Positions 25,072-32,619 of a stretch of DNA of 64,000 bases are shown piece by piece (the first letter of the stretch is position 1; every line of letters starts with the position of its first letter). A program made the position numbers and the translations under genes. The stretch covers positions 1,302,001 through 1,366,000 of the forward strand of contig NZ_CP041166.1 of assembly GCF_009258045.1 (NCBI RefSeq), in the 5' to 3' direction. The DNA comes from Sulfurimonas xiamenensis. GTDB taxonomy: Bacteria; Campylobacterota; Campylobacteria; Campylobacterales; Sulfurimonadaceae. Under the pieces are notes generated by a model. The model did no database searches. It saw nothing but the letters and a program-made list of their open reading frames with translations, and was not told the origin of the DNA.

Positions 25072-26816
25072 AAAAAATATTATTTTTTATTATAACTCTT
25101 TTTATTTTTAGTTCTTCCTTATTTGCTGATTATGTTTTAGGCTCTGAATCAGATTTAACAAATGAAAATGTTACTTCATACTGTGATAGTAAAAATCCTG
25201 AATTGAATTTTTATGCAAATAAATATTATGGTGTTTATGAGCCTTATTCTGATTATTATGGTGGTTTATCGTGTGAAAGTAGTTTAAGTTTAATTTCAGG
25301 CACATGTGGTTCTACTGTTGGACATACTACTTATTTTACAGTTTTGATTTCAACTCCGGGTAAAACTTGTTCTTCTGGCTATGTTTCTGCTAAAAAATAT
25401 GCTAGAAAATATATTTTAAAACAAAAGCCTACCTGTGCAGATGGTGAATATTTCGATGTTAATTTGGAACAATGTATTAATCCTGATAATGACGGCGATG
25501 GCATATTAAATGAATGTGACCCTGATAATCCTGATTTTGAAAATTTAGATTGTGATAGTGACAATATATTAAATGGTGTTGATTCTGATATTGACGGTGA
25601 CGGAATATTAAATGGTAATGATTCAAATCCTTATGTTAATGATTCAGATTCAAGTTCAGAAGATTCCAGTAAGGTATGTCCTGCTACTGCGTTGACTATG
25701 ACTCCTGTTAAAGATGAAGCTTCTTGTTCAATGTCAAATCCTTTGTTTACTGTTCCTGATGGTGAACTTCGATATGTTTCTTATGTAATGTGGGACGATT
25801 GTCGTAAATCTTGTATGGCTGATGTTTTAACATGTCCTTATGGTCAAGCTATAAAAGATGGTCGTTGTCAAAGTGTTGTACCAGATGTAGATGATTGTCT
25901 TGGTCGTTCTGTTTGTCGTATTATTTCTTTTGGTGTATCTCCTAATGTTTCTTGTTTTAAATCTTGTGATTGTTTAACAGTTGAACATCCTGTTCCAGAT
26001 TCAACAACTGGTTATTTTTATGAAGAAGTTTCATGTGCTAATATTAAAGATGATGCTTCGGAATTAGATGATTTAAGATTAAATGATGATACTAATAAAA
26101 CACTTCCTACAGATTTATTGATAGATTCAAATGCTTCGGCTGATTTAGATGTTTCTGCTTCTATGAAAGTTGCTTTAGAGTCTTATGCGGCATCTAAAGA
26201 ATCAACTCAGTTAGATTTATTATCTGAATCAAAAATTCAAAGTTTACAGCTAGTTAGTGCAAATTCTAAACTTACAGATATTGAATCTTCTTTAAAAAAT
26301 TTTTCCGCTGTTGCAACTTCAAATCAAAAAGTTATAGGTGATTCTCTTGATAGTATTAATGTTGGTGTTGTTAATAGTAATAATCTTTTAGGTCAATTAG
26401 TTGATGGTCAAGACACTGGTAATACTCTTTTAGAAGATATTAAAGGTCTTATAACAGATTTAAATACTTCTTCTGATGGTGATTCTAATGTTTCTGGAGA
26501 TTATACTGAATCTGATGGACAAGCAACTGATAGAGGTAATATAGATGGTTCTTTGTCTGAGTTTTATACTTTTTTAGACAATATTACTAATGATTTTAAT
26601 AATATGAAAAGCATGTTAGATGGTGGTTTGTCTGCTTCTTCAATGTCTAGCGGTTCCGCTCCGGAATTTTGTGCTGTTGTTTTTGGAAAACAATTATGTA
26701 TAAATTTATGTGATTCGTTTGGTCAGTTTTATTCTGTCTTTTATTATATTTTTACTGCATTGTTTTTATTTGCTGCATTAAAAATTTATTATCTTGCATT
26801 TAAAATGAGGGTTTAA
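25068..26816 (+). CDS. pIII-like attachment protein of the inovirus
   Basis: This 582-residue protein has a signal peptide (MKKILFFIITLFIFSSSLFA) and a cysteine-rich N-terminal part. An Asp/Asn-rich stretch (~140-192) with repeats such as DNDGDGILN and DIDGDGILNGND resembles calcium-binding thrombospondin-type-3 repeats. Many paired cysteines follow (~200-330), then a Ser/Thr/Asp-rich region and a C-terminal membrane helix with a basic end (~558-582). This is the layout of inovirus minor coat/adsorption proteins, which bind the pilus and TolA and anchor in the virion tip. It lies before the pVI-like and Zot genes as expected. The host receptor cannot be predicted. Confidence 0.75.
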   Translation: MKKILFFIITLFIFSSSLFADYVLGSESDLTNENVTSYCDSKNPELNFYANKYYGVYEPYSDYYGGLSCESSLSLISGTCGSTVGHTTYFTVLISTPGKTCSSGYVSAKKYARKYILKQKPTCADGEYFDVNLEQCINPDNDGDGILNECDPDNPDFENLDCDSDNILNGVDSDIDGDGILNGNDSNPYVNDSDSSSEDSSKVCPATALTMTPVKDEASCSMSNPLFTVPDGELRYVSYVMWDDCRKSCMADVLTCPYGQAIKDGRCQSVVPDVDDCLGRSVCRIISFGVSPNVSCFKSCDCLTVEHPVPDSTTGYFYEEVSCANIKDDASELDDLRLNDDTNKTLPTDLLIDSNASADLDVSASMKVALESYAASKESTQLDLLSESKIQSLQLVSANSKLTDIESSLKNFSAVATSNQKVIGDSLDSINVGVVNSNNLLGQLVDGQDTGNTLLEDIKGLITDLNTSSDGDSNVSGDYTESDGQATDRGNIDGSLSEFYTFLDNITNDFNNMKSMLDGGLSASSMSSGSAPEFCAVVFGKQLCINLCDSFGQFYSVFYYIFTALFLFAALKIYYLAFKMRV

Positions 26817-26818
26817 TT

Positions 26819-27184
26819 ATGCCGACACTTAATCTTGCTTACATATTTGAATTAGCTTTAAAATATGCTAGAAAATATCTTTATTCTATTGCTGCTATTT
26901 CTTTTTATACTATTTTATTTTCTATGTTTGTTTCTTTTATTGCTGCTTTTGTAGTTTTTTATAATTTAATTACAAATTTTTTAAATTTTACTGCAACTTC
27001 TTCAGGTGATATGATAGATAAAGTTTATGGTTTATTATCTTGTATTGGTTTTACAAATGCTTTAAATGATCAAAAAGCTGTTTTAATTGCAGCAATTTTA
27101 TTTTTGCTCTGGCGTATACTTTATGCTCAAGTTGTATCTCTTTATTTTACTGTTTTAAGAATTATTTCTCCGTTGGTTAAATAA
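26819..27184 (+). CDS. pVI-like membrane protein of the inovirus
   Basis: This 121-residue hydrophobic protein has about three membrane helices and a basic C-terminus. It lies between the pIII-like gene and zot, the usual position of pVI (DUF2523-type) proteins, which anchor pIII in the virion tip. It is 2 bp after the adhesin stop and abuts the zot ATG. Function is called from position and topology. Confidence 0.65.
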   Translation: MPTLNLAYIFELALKYARKYLYSIAAISFYTILFSMFVSFIAAFVVFYNLITNFLNFTATSSGDMIDKVYGLLSCIGFTNALNDQKAVLIAAILFLLWRILYAQVVSLYFTVLRIISPLVK

Positions 27185-28273
27185 ATGATAGTTTATCTTG
27201 TTGGCGTTCCTGGAAGTGGTAAAACATATAAAGCTGTTTATACTATTTTTAATAATTTTTCTACAGATGAAAAAGCTAAAAAAGATGTAAAAAAAGATTA
27301 TTATAATTGTTATACAAATATAAATGAATTTAAATTTGATAAAGTTCATGATGTTAATCCGCTTGATTTCGATGATTTAAAGCGTAAATTAAAACAGTTA
27401 CATAGATATTATAAAGATAAAGTAACCGATGAGTTTCTTATTGAAAAATGTAAAGAATATGAAATTTATAAGACTCTTTTTGTTATAGATGAATGTCATA
27501 ATATTTTTGATAAAAATGATCCTGTTCTTATTTGGTGGCTTTCTTATCATAGACATTTATATCAAGATATTTTTTTAATTACTCAAAATCTTTCTCTTGT
27601 TTTTGGAAAATATAAATCTTTTTCAGAGTATTTTTATAGAGCTAAAGCGACTACTGTATCATTAAATAGAAATACTTTTAAATATGATGTTTATATAAAT
27701 TCCCGTCTATCTATGAATGCTAGAAGTCACACAGAAAAATTACCAAAGGTTAAAGAAGTTTTTGAACTTTACCAGAGTGGTGATTCTGTTAATTCTAAAA
27801 ATATATTAGTTCGTTTCATTATTTTTTCTTTAATTATGATTTTTTTAGGTGTTGTTTTTGCTTATGCTTATTTTTCAGATTCTTATCCTGAAGAAGTTTT
27901 TGATAATAAACCTATTGATAATAATTCTACTTCTGTTGTTATAGATAAAAATTCTCAAAATGTTTCTGCTTCTTCTATTAATTCTCATGATTCTATTGAT
28001 CCTAATAATAGACAATTTTTTAATCTCACTTGCAATAATACAAATTGCTATAATAAAGATATATTGCTTCCTCTTGCATTACTTGAATATTTTATTAAAA
28101 ATCAATCTATTACTTTTTTTTATTCTGTAAAAATCAATAAAAATTCATCTAAGTTTTATTTAGATTCTACTGATGATTTTTATAAATATATTTCAAATAA
28201 AAGGCGAAAAGATGATGATTATAAAACTGTTGATGATACTTCTACTCATAGTTCCGTATTTAGTAGCAAATGA
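27185..28273 (+). CDS. zot: Zot/pI-family morphogenesis ATPase
   Basis: This 362-residue protein begins with Walker A GVPGSGKT (7-14) and has Walker B LFVIDECHN near 100-106. A single membrane helix follows near 206-230 (FIIFSLIMIFLGVVFAYAYF), then an extracytoplasmic tail with two nearby cysteines. This is the Zot/pI layout: a cytoplasmic ATPase that drives assembly and export of the filament. In Vibrio CTXphi and in Campylobacter prophages the homologue has been studied as zonula occludens toxin. Its 3' end overlaps the secretin gene by 62 bp in another frame. Confidence 0.88.
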   Translation: MIVYLVGVPGSGKTYKAVYTIFNNFSTDEKAKKDVKKDYYNCYTNINEFKFDKVHDVNPLDFDDLKRKLKQLHRYYKDKVTDEFLIEKCKEYEIYKTLFVIDECHNIFDKNDPVLIWWLSYHRHLYQDIFLITQNLSLVFGKYKSFSEYFYRAKATTVSLNRNTFKYDVYINSRLSMNARSHTEKLPKVKEVFELYQSGDSVNSKNILVRFIIFSLIMIFLGVVFAYAYFSDSYPEEVFDNKPIDNNSTSVVIDKNSQNVSASSINSHDSIDPNNRQFFNLTCNNTNCYNKDILLPLALLEYFIKNQSITFFYSVKINKNSSKFYLDSTDDFYKYISNKRRKDDDYKTVDDTSTHSSVFSSK

Positions 28274-29348
28274 AAAAAATATTACTTTGCTTGATTTAAC
28301 GGAGCAGCTTAGTACTCAAAATAATATTAATGTTTATATTGATGAAAATATAAAATCTAAAGAAGTTTCTCTTTTTGTTCCTGAGTATATCAGTAATAAT
28401 GAATTTTTATATCTTTATCGTGAATCAGTTAAAAAGTTGGGTTATGAAGTTACTAGTTTTAATAATACTTATTATCTTACTAAAATACCTTTAGATGATG
28501 TTTATTCTTATTTTTTTGATTTAAAAACTAATAGTTTTGAAGCTGTATCTAAATATCTTACTTTTAAAAATATACAATACCAGTATATTGATACTACTAA
28601 TGTAATTATCTTTTTTTGTAAACAGCAAGATTATGCAGCACTTTATAAAGATATTTTAAAAATAGATTCTCAAAAGAAACAAGTTACTCTTAAATTTACA
28701 ATTATAGAAATTAATCAAGATGATTTAAAAGAACAAGGTTTTGAATTTTCAACTACTTATCAATCAGCAGATGATACTTATAAGAATGTTTTAAATACTT
28801 TTGTTTTACCTTTTCAGTCTACTAGTCCTATTTTTATGCGGTCTACTTTCTATAGTGCATTAAAACTTTTTAATGAGTTTAAATTTTTTAAAATTATTCA
28901 AAATCCATATATTTTAGTTCAAGATAATAAAGATTTTAATTTTTCTGCTGTTAATAATATACCTTATCAGACTTCTACTACTGTTACACAGGCTACAAAC
29001 ACATCAGAACAGGTGAGTATAGAATATAAAGATGTTGGTCTTAAAATTAATGGTAAGACTTCTATTTATGACGATTATGTAAATCTTGATTTAGATCTAA
29101 TTATTGAAGATATATTGAGTACTACAAATAATATTCCTACAACATATAAACGGCAACTTAAATCAAATACAAATCTTAAATATGGCGAAGTTCTTATTTT
29201 AAGTGGAATTAATCAAACAAAAATAAATAAAACAGATTTTTCTATACCTTTTATTAGCAATATTCCATATCTTGGAGAGCTTTTTAAATATAAGAGTGAA
29301 TCAGAGGTTAAGTCTAATATATCTATTGCGATAGAGGTTATTAGGTGA
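28212..29348 (+). CDS. pIV-like secretin for phage export
   Basis: The C-terminal half shows secretin features, ending VLILSGINQTKINKTDFSIP and ISNIPYLGELFKY, the conserved GspD/pIV signature. N-terminal domains resemble secretin N0/N1 modules. The frame opens at 28173, but ATG 28212 gives a proper signal peptide (MMIIKLLMILLLIVPYLVANE) and 378 residues. It forms the outer-membrane channel with Zot/pI. Many inoviruses borrow a host secretin (CTXphi uses EpsD), so a phage-borne copy suggests independent export. Confidence 0.85.
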   Translation: MMIIKLLMILLLIVPYLVANEKNITLLDLTEQLSTQNNINVYIDENIKSKEVSLFVPEYISNNEFLYLYRESVKKLGYEVTSFNNTYYLTKIPLDDVYSYFFDLKTNSFEAVSKYLTFKNIQYQYIDTTNVIIFFCKQQDYAALYKDILKIDSQKKQVTLKFTIIEINQDDLKEQGFEFSTTYQSADDTYKNVLNTFVLPFQSTSPIFMRSTFYSALKLFNEFKFFKIIQNPYILVQDNKDFNFSAVNNIPYQTSTTVTQATNTSEQVSIEYKDVGLKINGKTSIYDDYVNLDLDLIIEDILSTTNNIPTTYKRQLKSNTNLKYGEVLILSGINQTKINKTDFSIPFISNIPYLGELFKYKSESEVKSNISIAIEVIR

Positions 29349-29360
29349 TTTTGTAGTCTG

Positions 29361-29406
29361 GGCTTCATCGCCGCTTTGGGAGCTTGCGACCAAACGGCGG
29401 TGAGCC
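29361..29406. other. Long hairpin before the rep gene
   Basis: GGCTTCATCGCCGCTTTGG (29361-29379) can pair with CCAAACGGCGGTGAGCC (29390-29406) with small bulges. It is GC-rich in very AT-rich phage DNA, lies about 60 bp before rep, and has no U-run. Candidates are the replication origin hairpin, the packaging signal or a terminator for the long morphogenesis transcript. Confidence 0.5.
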
Positions 29407-29467
29407 TCTTGGCTATCTATAAAAAGTTATCGGACACGATTAAAAATTAAAAATAGGAAGTGACAAT

Positions 29468-30763
29468 ATGATAAATTACGGTTTAACAAAATATCAAATT
29501 AAAAAATCAAAAGAAAAACTCGCAAAAAATAAAGAGTTTATGCATAATAATGGAATACATCTTGATAATAAAATTATTCCTTTTGCTGATTTTGTGGCAA
29601 ATAGCTATATGAATGCAGATAGATACATTGCTGAACTGCAACATAGAGCTTGGTCTATATTTGACTATGCTAAACAAAAAGATTTAAAAAATGTTTTTAT
29701 TACTCTTACTTTGCCATCTCATTGGCATCCTAAAAAAACTTATAAAAATAAACTTGTAAATAATAGAAAATTTGGTGGTCGTAAATATATTACTACAATC
29801 AATAAAATAAAGTTTTTAAATTGTCATGTTATTCAAAGAGTTCCTTTTATAGATCCAATTCTTGATTTTAGTAATACTATTGAAAAATATACTCCTCATA
29901 ATGCTTCTAAAGAGCTTTCTAAAATGTTAAAAAAGATATTTGATGATAGAAGTTATAAAAATATCGAAAAAGACGATAGATGTTATCTTCGTGTTACAGA
30001 GCCTCATAAGGACGGTACACCACATTTACATATTTCTCTTTTTGTTCCTGCTGATAGTCTTGATTCAATTGTTAATGCAGTAAATAGGCTCTTCCCTGCT
30101 CCACTCTCTAAGGTTGAAACAGATGTAAATTCGCCTATCTCTTACTTGATGAAATATATTTTAAAAACTCTTGATGATTTAAGAGAGGATAGCGACAAAA
30201 TAACAAATCTTACACTCTGGTATCTCTATCACGGCATTTGCAGATTTTATACTAGCCGCACTTTTGTAGCTCTTGAAGTGTATCGCAAACTTAACGGCAT
30301 GTATACGCTCTTGGACTTAACAGCTGCATATCATAATGAGGATATTAATATTTATATTGATTCTAAAACTAAGCAAGTTCTTAGAATAGACAATGAACAT
30401 GGCATTATTTATACTCGTAAACCTGTTAATTGGGCTGAAAAATTAGAAGATTATACATATTTAGAAGCTGAATTTGAGCCGTTATTTAAAGAAAAAATTG
30501 AAAAACCTATTGATGTTATTATTGATGGTGAATCATATATTTATTTTAATAAAAGATATTCTAAAGTTATTAAAAAGCCTTATCAAATGAATGTTTATGA
30601 GCTTTGGGATTATTATCAAAATATAGATATTGAAACAGTAGATTTAAATCATTATGCATATACTAAAAATATTTTAATAGACAAAGGTTTATTAGATGAG
30701 TCTAAAATCAATCTAGCTTCATATCAAGATGATTTTTTTAAATTTGAAAGTGAATTATTTTAA
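29468..30763 (+). CDS. HUH-type rolling-circle replication initiator
   Basis: This 431-residue protein has the Rep motifs in order: FITLTLPS (~77-84), the metal-binding HUH motif PHLHISL with H186 and H188, and Y226xxK229-Y230xxK233 as the nicking tyrosine motif. Family knowledge: such proteins nick one strand of the circular phage DNA and start rolling-circle synthesis. AGGAAGTGACAAT precedes the ATG, like other early phage genes. It abuts the integrase gene and is preceded by a hairpin that may be its target. Confidence 0.85.
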   Translation: MINYGLTKYQIKKSKEKLAKNKEFMHNNGIHLDNKIIPFADFVANSYMNADRYIAELQHRAWSIFDYAKQKDLKNVFITLTLPSHWHPKKTYKNKLVNNRKFGGRKYITTINKIKFLNCHVIQRVPFIDPILDFSNTIEKYTPHNASKELSKMLKKIFDDRSYKNIEKDDRCYLRVTEPHKDGTPHLHISLFVPADSLDSIVNAVNRLFPAPLSKVETDVNSPISYLMKYILKTLDDLREDSDKITNLTLWYLYHGICRFYTSRTFVALEVYRKLNGMYTLLDLTAAYHNEDINIYIDSKTKQVLRIDNEHGIIYTRKPVNWAEKLEDYTYLEAEFEPLFKEKIEKPIDVIIDGESYIYFNKRYSKVIKKPYQMNVYELWDYYQNIDIETVDLNHYAYTKNILIDKGLLDESKINLASYQDDFFKFESELF

Positions 30764-31645
30764 ATGACTAAATTTTCTCATTACTCATCTCTATATCTTG
30801 ATTTTAAAAAACATGAGTTAAAAAACTCTACTCTTGATAAATATACAAATATAGTTAAAAATAGAGTAGATCCTTTTTTTGGAGATAAAAATATAGTAGA
30901 TATAAAAGTGAGTGATGTTAAAAAATGGCTTTATAGTATTGATGATGTAGGTTCAAAGAGTAAAAGACATTATCTTGGTGTTCTTAGTGGTATCTTTCAA
31001 GAGGCTCTTTTTGATGAAGTTATTCAGCGTAATCCTGTAAAGCTTGTAAGACTTCCAAAATATAATAAACCTGATATTAAACCTTTTAATGCTGATGAAG
31101 TAAAAATGATTATGAATAATGTTAAAGATAATAACTATAAGTACTATTTAGCTATAGCATTTTATACCGGTATGCGTTCTGGTGAAATAATAGGACTAAA
31201 AAAAGAAGATATTGATTTTAAAAATAAAGTTTTATATGTAAAAAGAAGTCGTAATAGATTTGGAGAGAGTACTCCAAAAACAAGAGGCAGTATAAGAGAG
31301 ATTCCTATCATACAACTCTTAGAGCCTTATATTAAAGAACTTTTTGATTTACATGATAATGAATATCTTTTTATTACTCAATATAAAAAACCTTATCGTG
31401 ATACTAATGTTTTTACCAATAAGTATTGGATACCAAGTCTTGATAAGTTACAGATAGATTATAGACGACCGTATAATACTAGACATACATATGCAACAAA
31501 TATGCTTTATAACAGTTTAGTATCTCCTGTACAACTTGCACAACTTTTAGGGCATGCAAATACTCAAATGGTTTATGATGTTTATGTTAGTTATATTGAT
31601 TCAAATTATAAAGATTTTGACAGAAGTATTTCTATTTATAAATAA
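30764..31645 (+). CDS. Tyrosine integrase of the inovirus
   Basis: A 293-residue phage integrase has an N-terminal SAM-like domain (~1-90) and a catalytic domain with R138 (TGMRSGE), R240-H241 (YNTRHTYAT), H264 (LGHANTQ) and the likely nucleophile Y274 in MVYDVYVSY. The first His of the usual HxxR box is Tyr237. It starts directly after the rep stop and lies 60 bp from attR and the tRNA gene it targets. Most inoviruses use host XerCD at dif, so its own integrase places this phage in the integrase-carrying group. Confidence 0.93.
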   Translation: MTKFSHYSSLYLDFKKHELKNSTLDKYTNIVKNRVDPFFGDKNIVDIKVSDVKKWLYSIDDVGSKSKRHYLGVLSGIFQEALFDEVIQRNPVKLVRLPKYNKPDIKPFNADEVKMIMNNVKDNNYKYYLAIAFYTGMRSGEIIGLKKEDIDFKNKVLYVKRSRNRFGESTPKTRGSIREIPIIQLLEPYIKELFDLHDNEYLFITQYKKPYRDTNVFTNKYWIPSLDKLQIDYRRPYNTRHTYATNMLYNSLVSPVQLAQLLGHANTQMVYDVYVSYIDSNYKDFDRSISIYK

Positions 31646-31685
31646 TGGTAAGTAGGGGATTTTTATTTTTTAAAAAAGTGTCTTT

Positions 31686-31707
31686 AAAGTCCTAAAAATA
31701 GGGCTTT
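31686..31707 (-). terminator. Hairpin terminator downstream of tRNA-Ser
   Basis: AAAGTCCTA and TAGGGCTTT form a 9-bp stem with one G-U pair and a 4-base loop. In the tRNA's direction it directly follows the CCA end, and a T6 run comes a few bases later. It lies mostly on the phage side, so the prophage supplies a new terminator for the tRNA gene. Confidence 0.5.
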
Positions 31708-31731
31708 ATGGTGGACAGAGAGGGATTCGAA
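31705..31731. repeat. attR: 27-bp direct repeat at the tRNA-Ser 3' end
   Basis: It is identical to 21990-22016. This copy belongs to the complete tRNA gene, so integration kept the tRNA intact. It marks the integrase-side end of the element. Confidence 0.92.
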
Positions 31732-31799
31732 CCCTCGGTACAGTTACCCATACGCATCCTTAGCAGGGATGTGGTTTCAGCCAACTCACCCATCTATCC
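31709..31799 (-). tRNA. tRNA-Ser(GCU)
   Basis: The acceptor stem GGATAGA pairs with TCTGTCC. The anticodon stem CATCC/GGATG encloses CTGCTAA, giving anticodon GCT, which reads AGC/AGU. A long variable arm typical of tRNA-Ser and a T arm GAGGG-TTCGAAT-CCCTC are present, and CCA is encoded. Its 3' end is the attachment site of the inovirus. About 70 bp separate it from pyrF. Confidence 0.96.
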
Positions 31800-31870
31800 G
31801 TTGAAGAGTGCAATTATAGTCATATATAAATAATATATAGCTTAAAACTTATTCACGCAAAGCTATATAT

Positions 31871-32554
31871 TTAAATTTGTTCTAATATTTTCGCGACAAC
31901 TAAGGCAGGATTATCAGATTTATATATTGGACGACCGACAACTATAAAATCTACATCTGCTTTTTTTGCAAATGCTACATCAGCTACTCTTTGTTGATCT
32001 TGTGCATCTTCGCCAAAAGGACGAATCCCTGGAGTCAATGTCATAAATTTTTCATTTGTTATTTTTTTAATAGATGCGCTCTCATAAGCAGAACAGACGA
32101 CACCGTCAAGTCCGCTGTCATATGCGTCTTTTGCAAATTGATCAGCTTTTTGTGCTATTTTACTTTCATAAACCTCTGCAAACTCCTCCTCATTAAAAGA
32201 AGTCAATGCGGTAACAGCTAAAACTATTGGGCGGTTTTCATACGGAGCTATTCTATCCATAACCTCTTTCATAGCGCGCTTACCTGCACTTGCATGCACA
32301 TTGAACATATCAACTCCAAGTCCGATAATCGATTCAGCAGCATCTGCCATTGTATTGGGAATATCATAAAGTTTAAGATCTAAAAATATTTTAAAATCGG
32401 GATTTATTTTTTTAATATCTTTTAAAAACTCTTCGCCGTCGCGAATATAACTGCGAAGTCCGACTTTTAGCCAAAGAGGATAATCTTTTATTTTTTTAAT
32501 TAAATCTAAATTTTCTTGTTTTGTAGGTAAATCAAGGGCTACGCAAAGTTCCAT
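31871..32554 (-). CDS. pyrF: Orotidine 5'-phosphate decarboxylase
   Basis: The 227-residue TIM-barrel enzyme makes UMP from OMP. The catalytic segment FLDLKLYDIPNT near residue 56 holds the DxKxxD lysine and aspartates; ALDLPT at the start and VVGRPIY near the end bind phosphate and orotate. Length is normal. It lies between the tRNA-Ser gene and acs with a hairpin upstream, and is probably transcribed on its own. Confidence 0.95.
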   Translation of the reverse strand: MELCVALDLPTKQENLDLIKKIKDYPLWLKVGLRSYIRDGEEFLKDIKKINPDFKIFLDLKLYDIPNTMADAAESIIGLGVDMFNVHASAGKRAMKEVMDRIAPYENRPIVLAVTALTSFNEEEFAEVYESKIAQKADQFAKDAYDSGLDGVVCSAYESASIKKITNEKFMTLTPGIRPFGEDAQDQQRVADVAFAKKADVDFIVVGRPIYKSDNPALVVAKILEQI

Positions 32555-32591
32555 TGTTTCTCTTTTGTATTTTTATTTTAAATGAAGGGGT

Positions 32592-32615
32592 ATAGAGTAG
32601 AAAAATCTACTCTAT
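32592..32615. terminator. 10-bp hairpin between acs and pyrF
   Basis: ATAGAGTAGA and TCTACTCTAT pair perfectly around AAAA, just after the acs stop. The T-run lies on the plus-strand side, so for the leftward acs transcript the U-tract is missing. It is probably still an end-of-operon or RNA-stabilising hairpin. Confidence 0.5.
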
Positions 32616-32619
32616 TTTT

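Larger units (their letters stand above)
21990..31731 (+). mobile_element. Integrated filamentous phage (inovirus) at tRNA-Ser(GCU)
   Basis: An element of about 9.7 kb lies between exact 27-bp att repeats. In order it carries a TolA/TonB-C-like secreted protein, an HTH regulator, an ssDNA-binding protein, two coat-like 38-40-residue membrane proteins, small membrane proteins, a pIII-like adhesin, a pVI-like protein, a Zot/pI ATPase, a pIV-like secretin, an HUH replication initiator and a tyrosine integrase. This is the module order of inoviruses. All morphogenesis genes are on the plus strand, mostly abutting or overlapping, with no visible frameshift, so it may be active. The DNA is visibly more AT-rich than its surroundings. 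Confidence 0.92.

Noticed and set aside
28173-28211. Upstream extension of the phage secretin gene
   Set aside because: It would put 13 residues before a proper signal peptide; the ATG at 28212 fits an exported secretin.
21990-31731. Element as a non-phage integrative island or plasmid
   Set aside because: Rep plus integrase alone would allow this, but Zot, secretin, coat-like and adhesin genes in inovirus order favour a filamentous phage.
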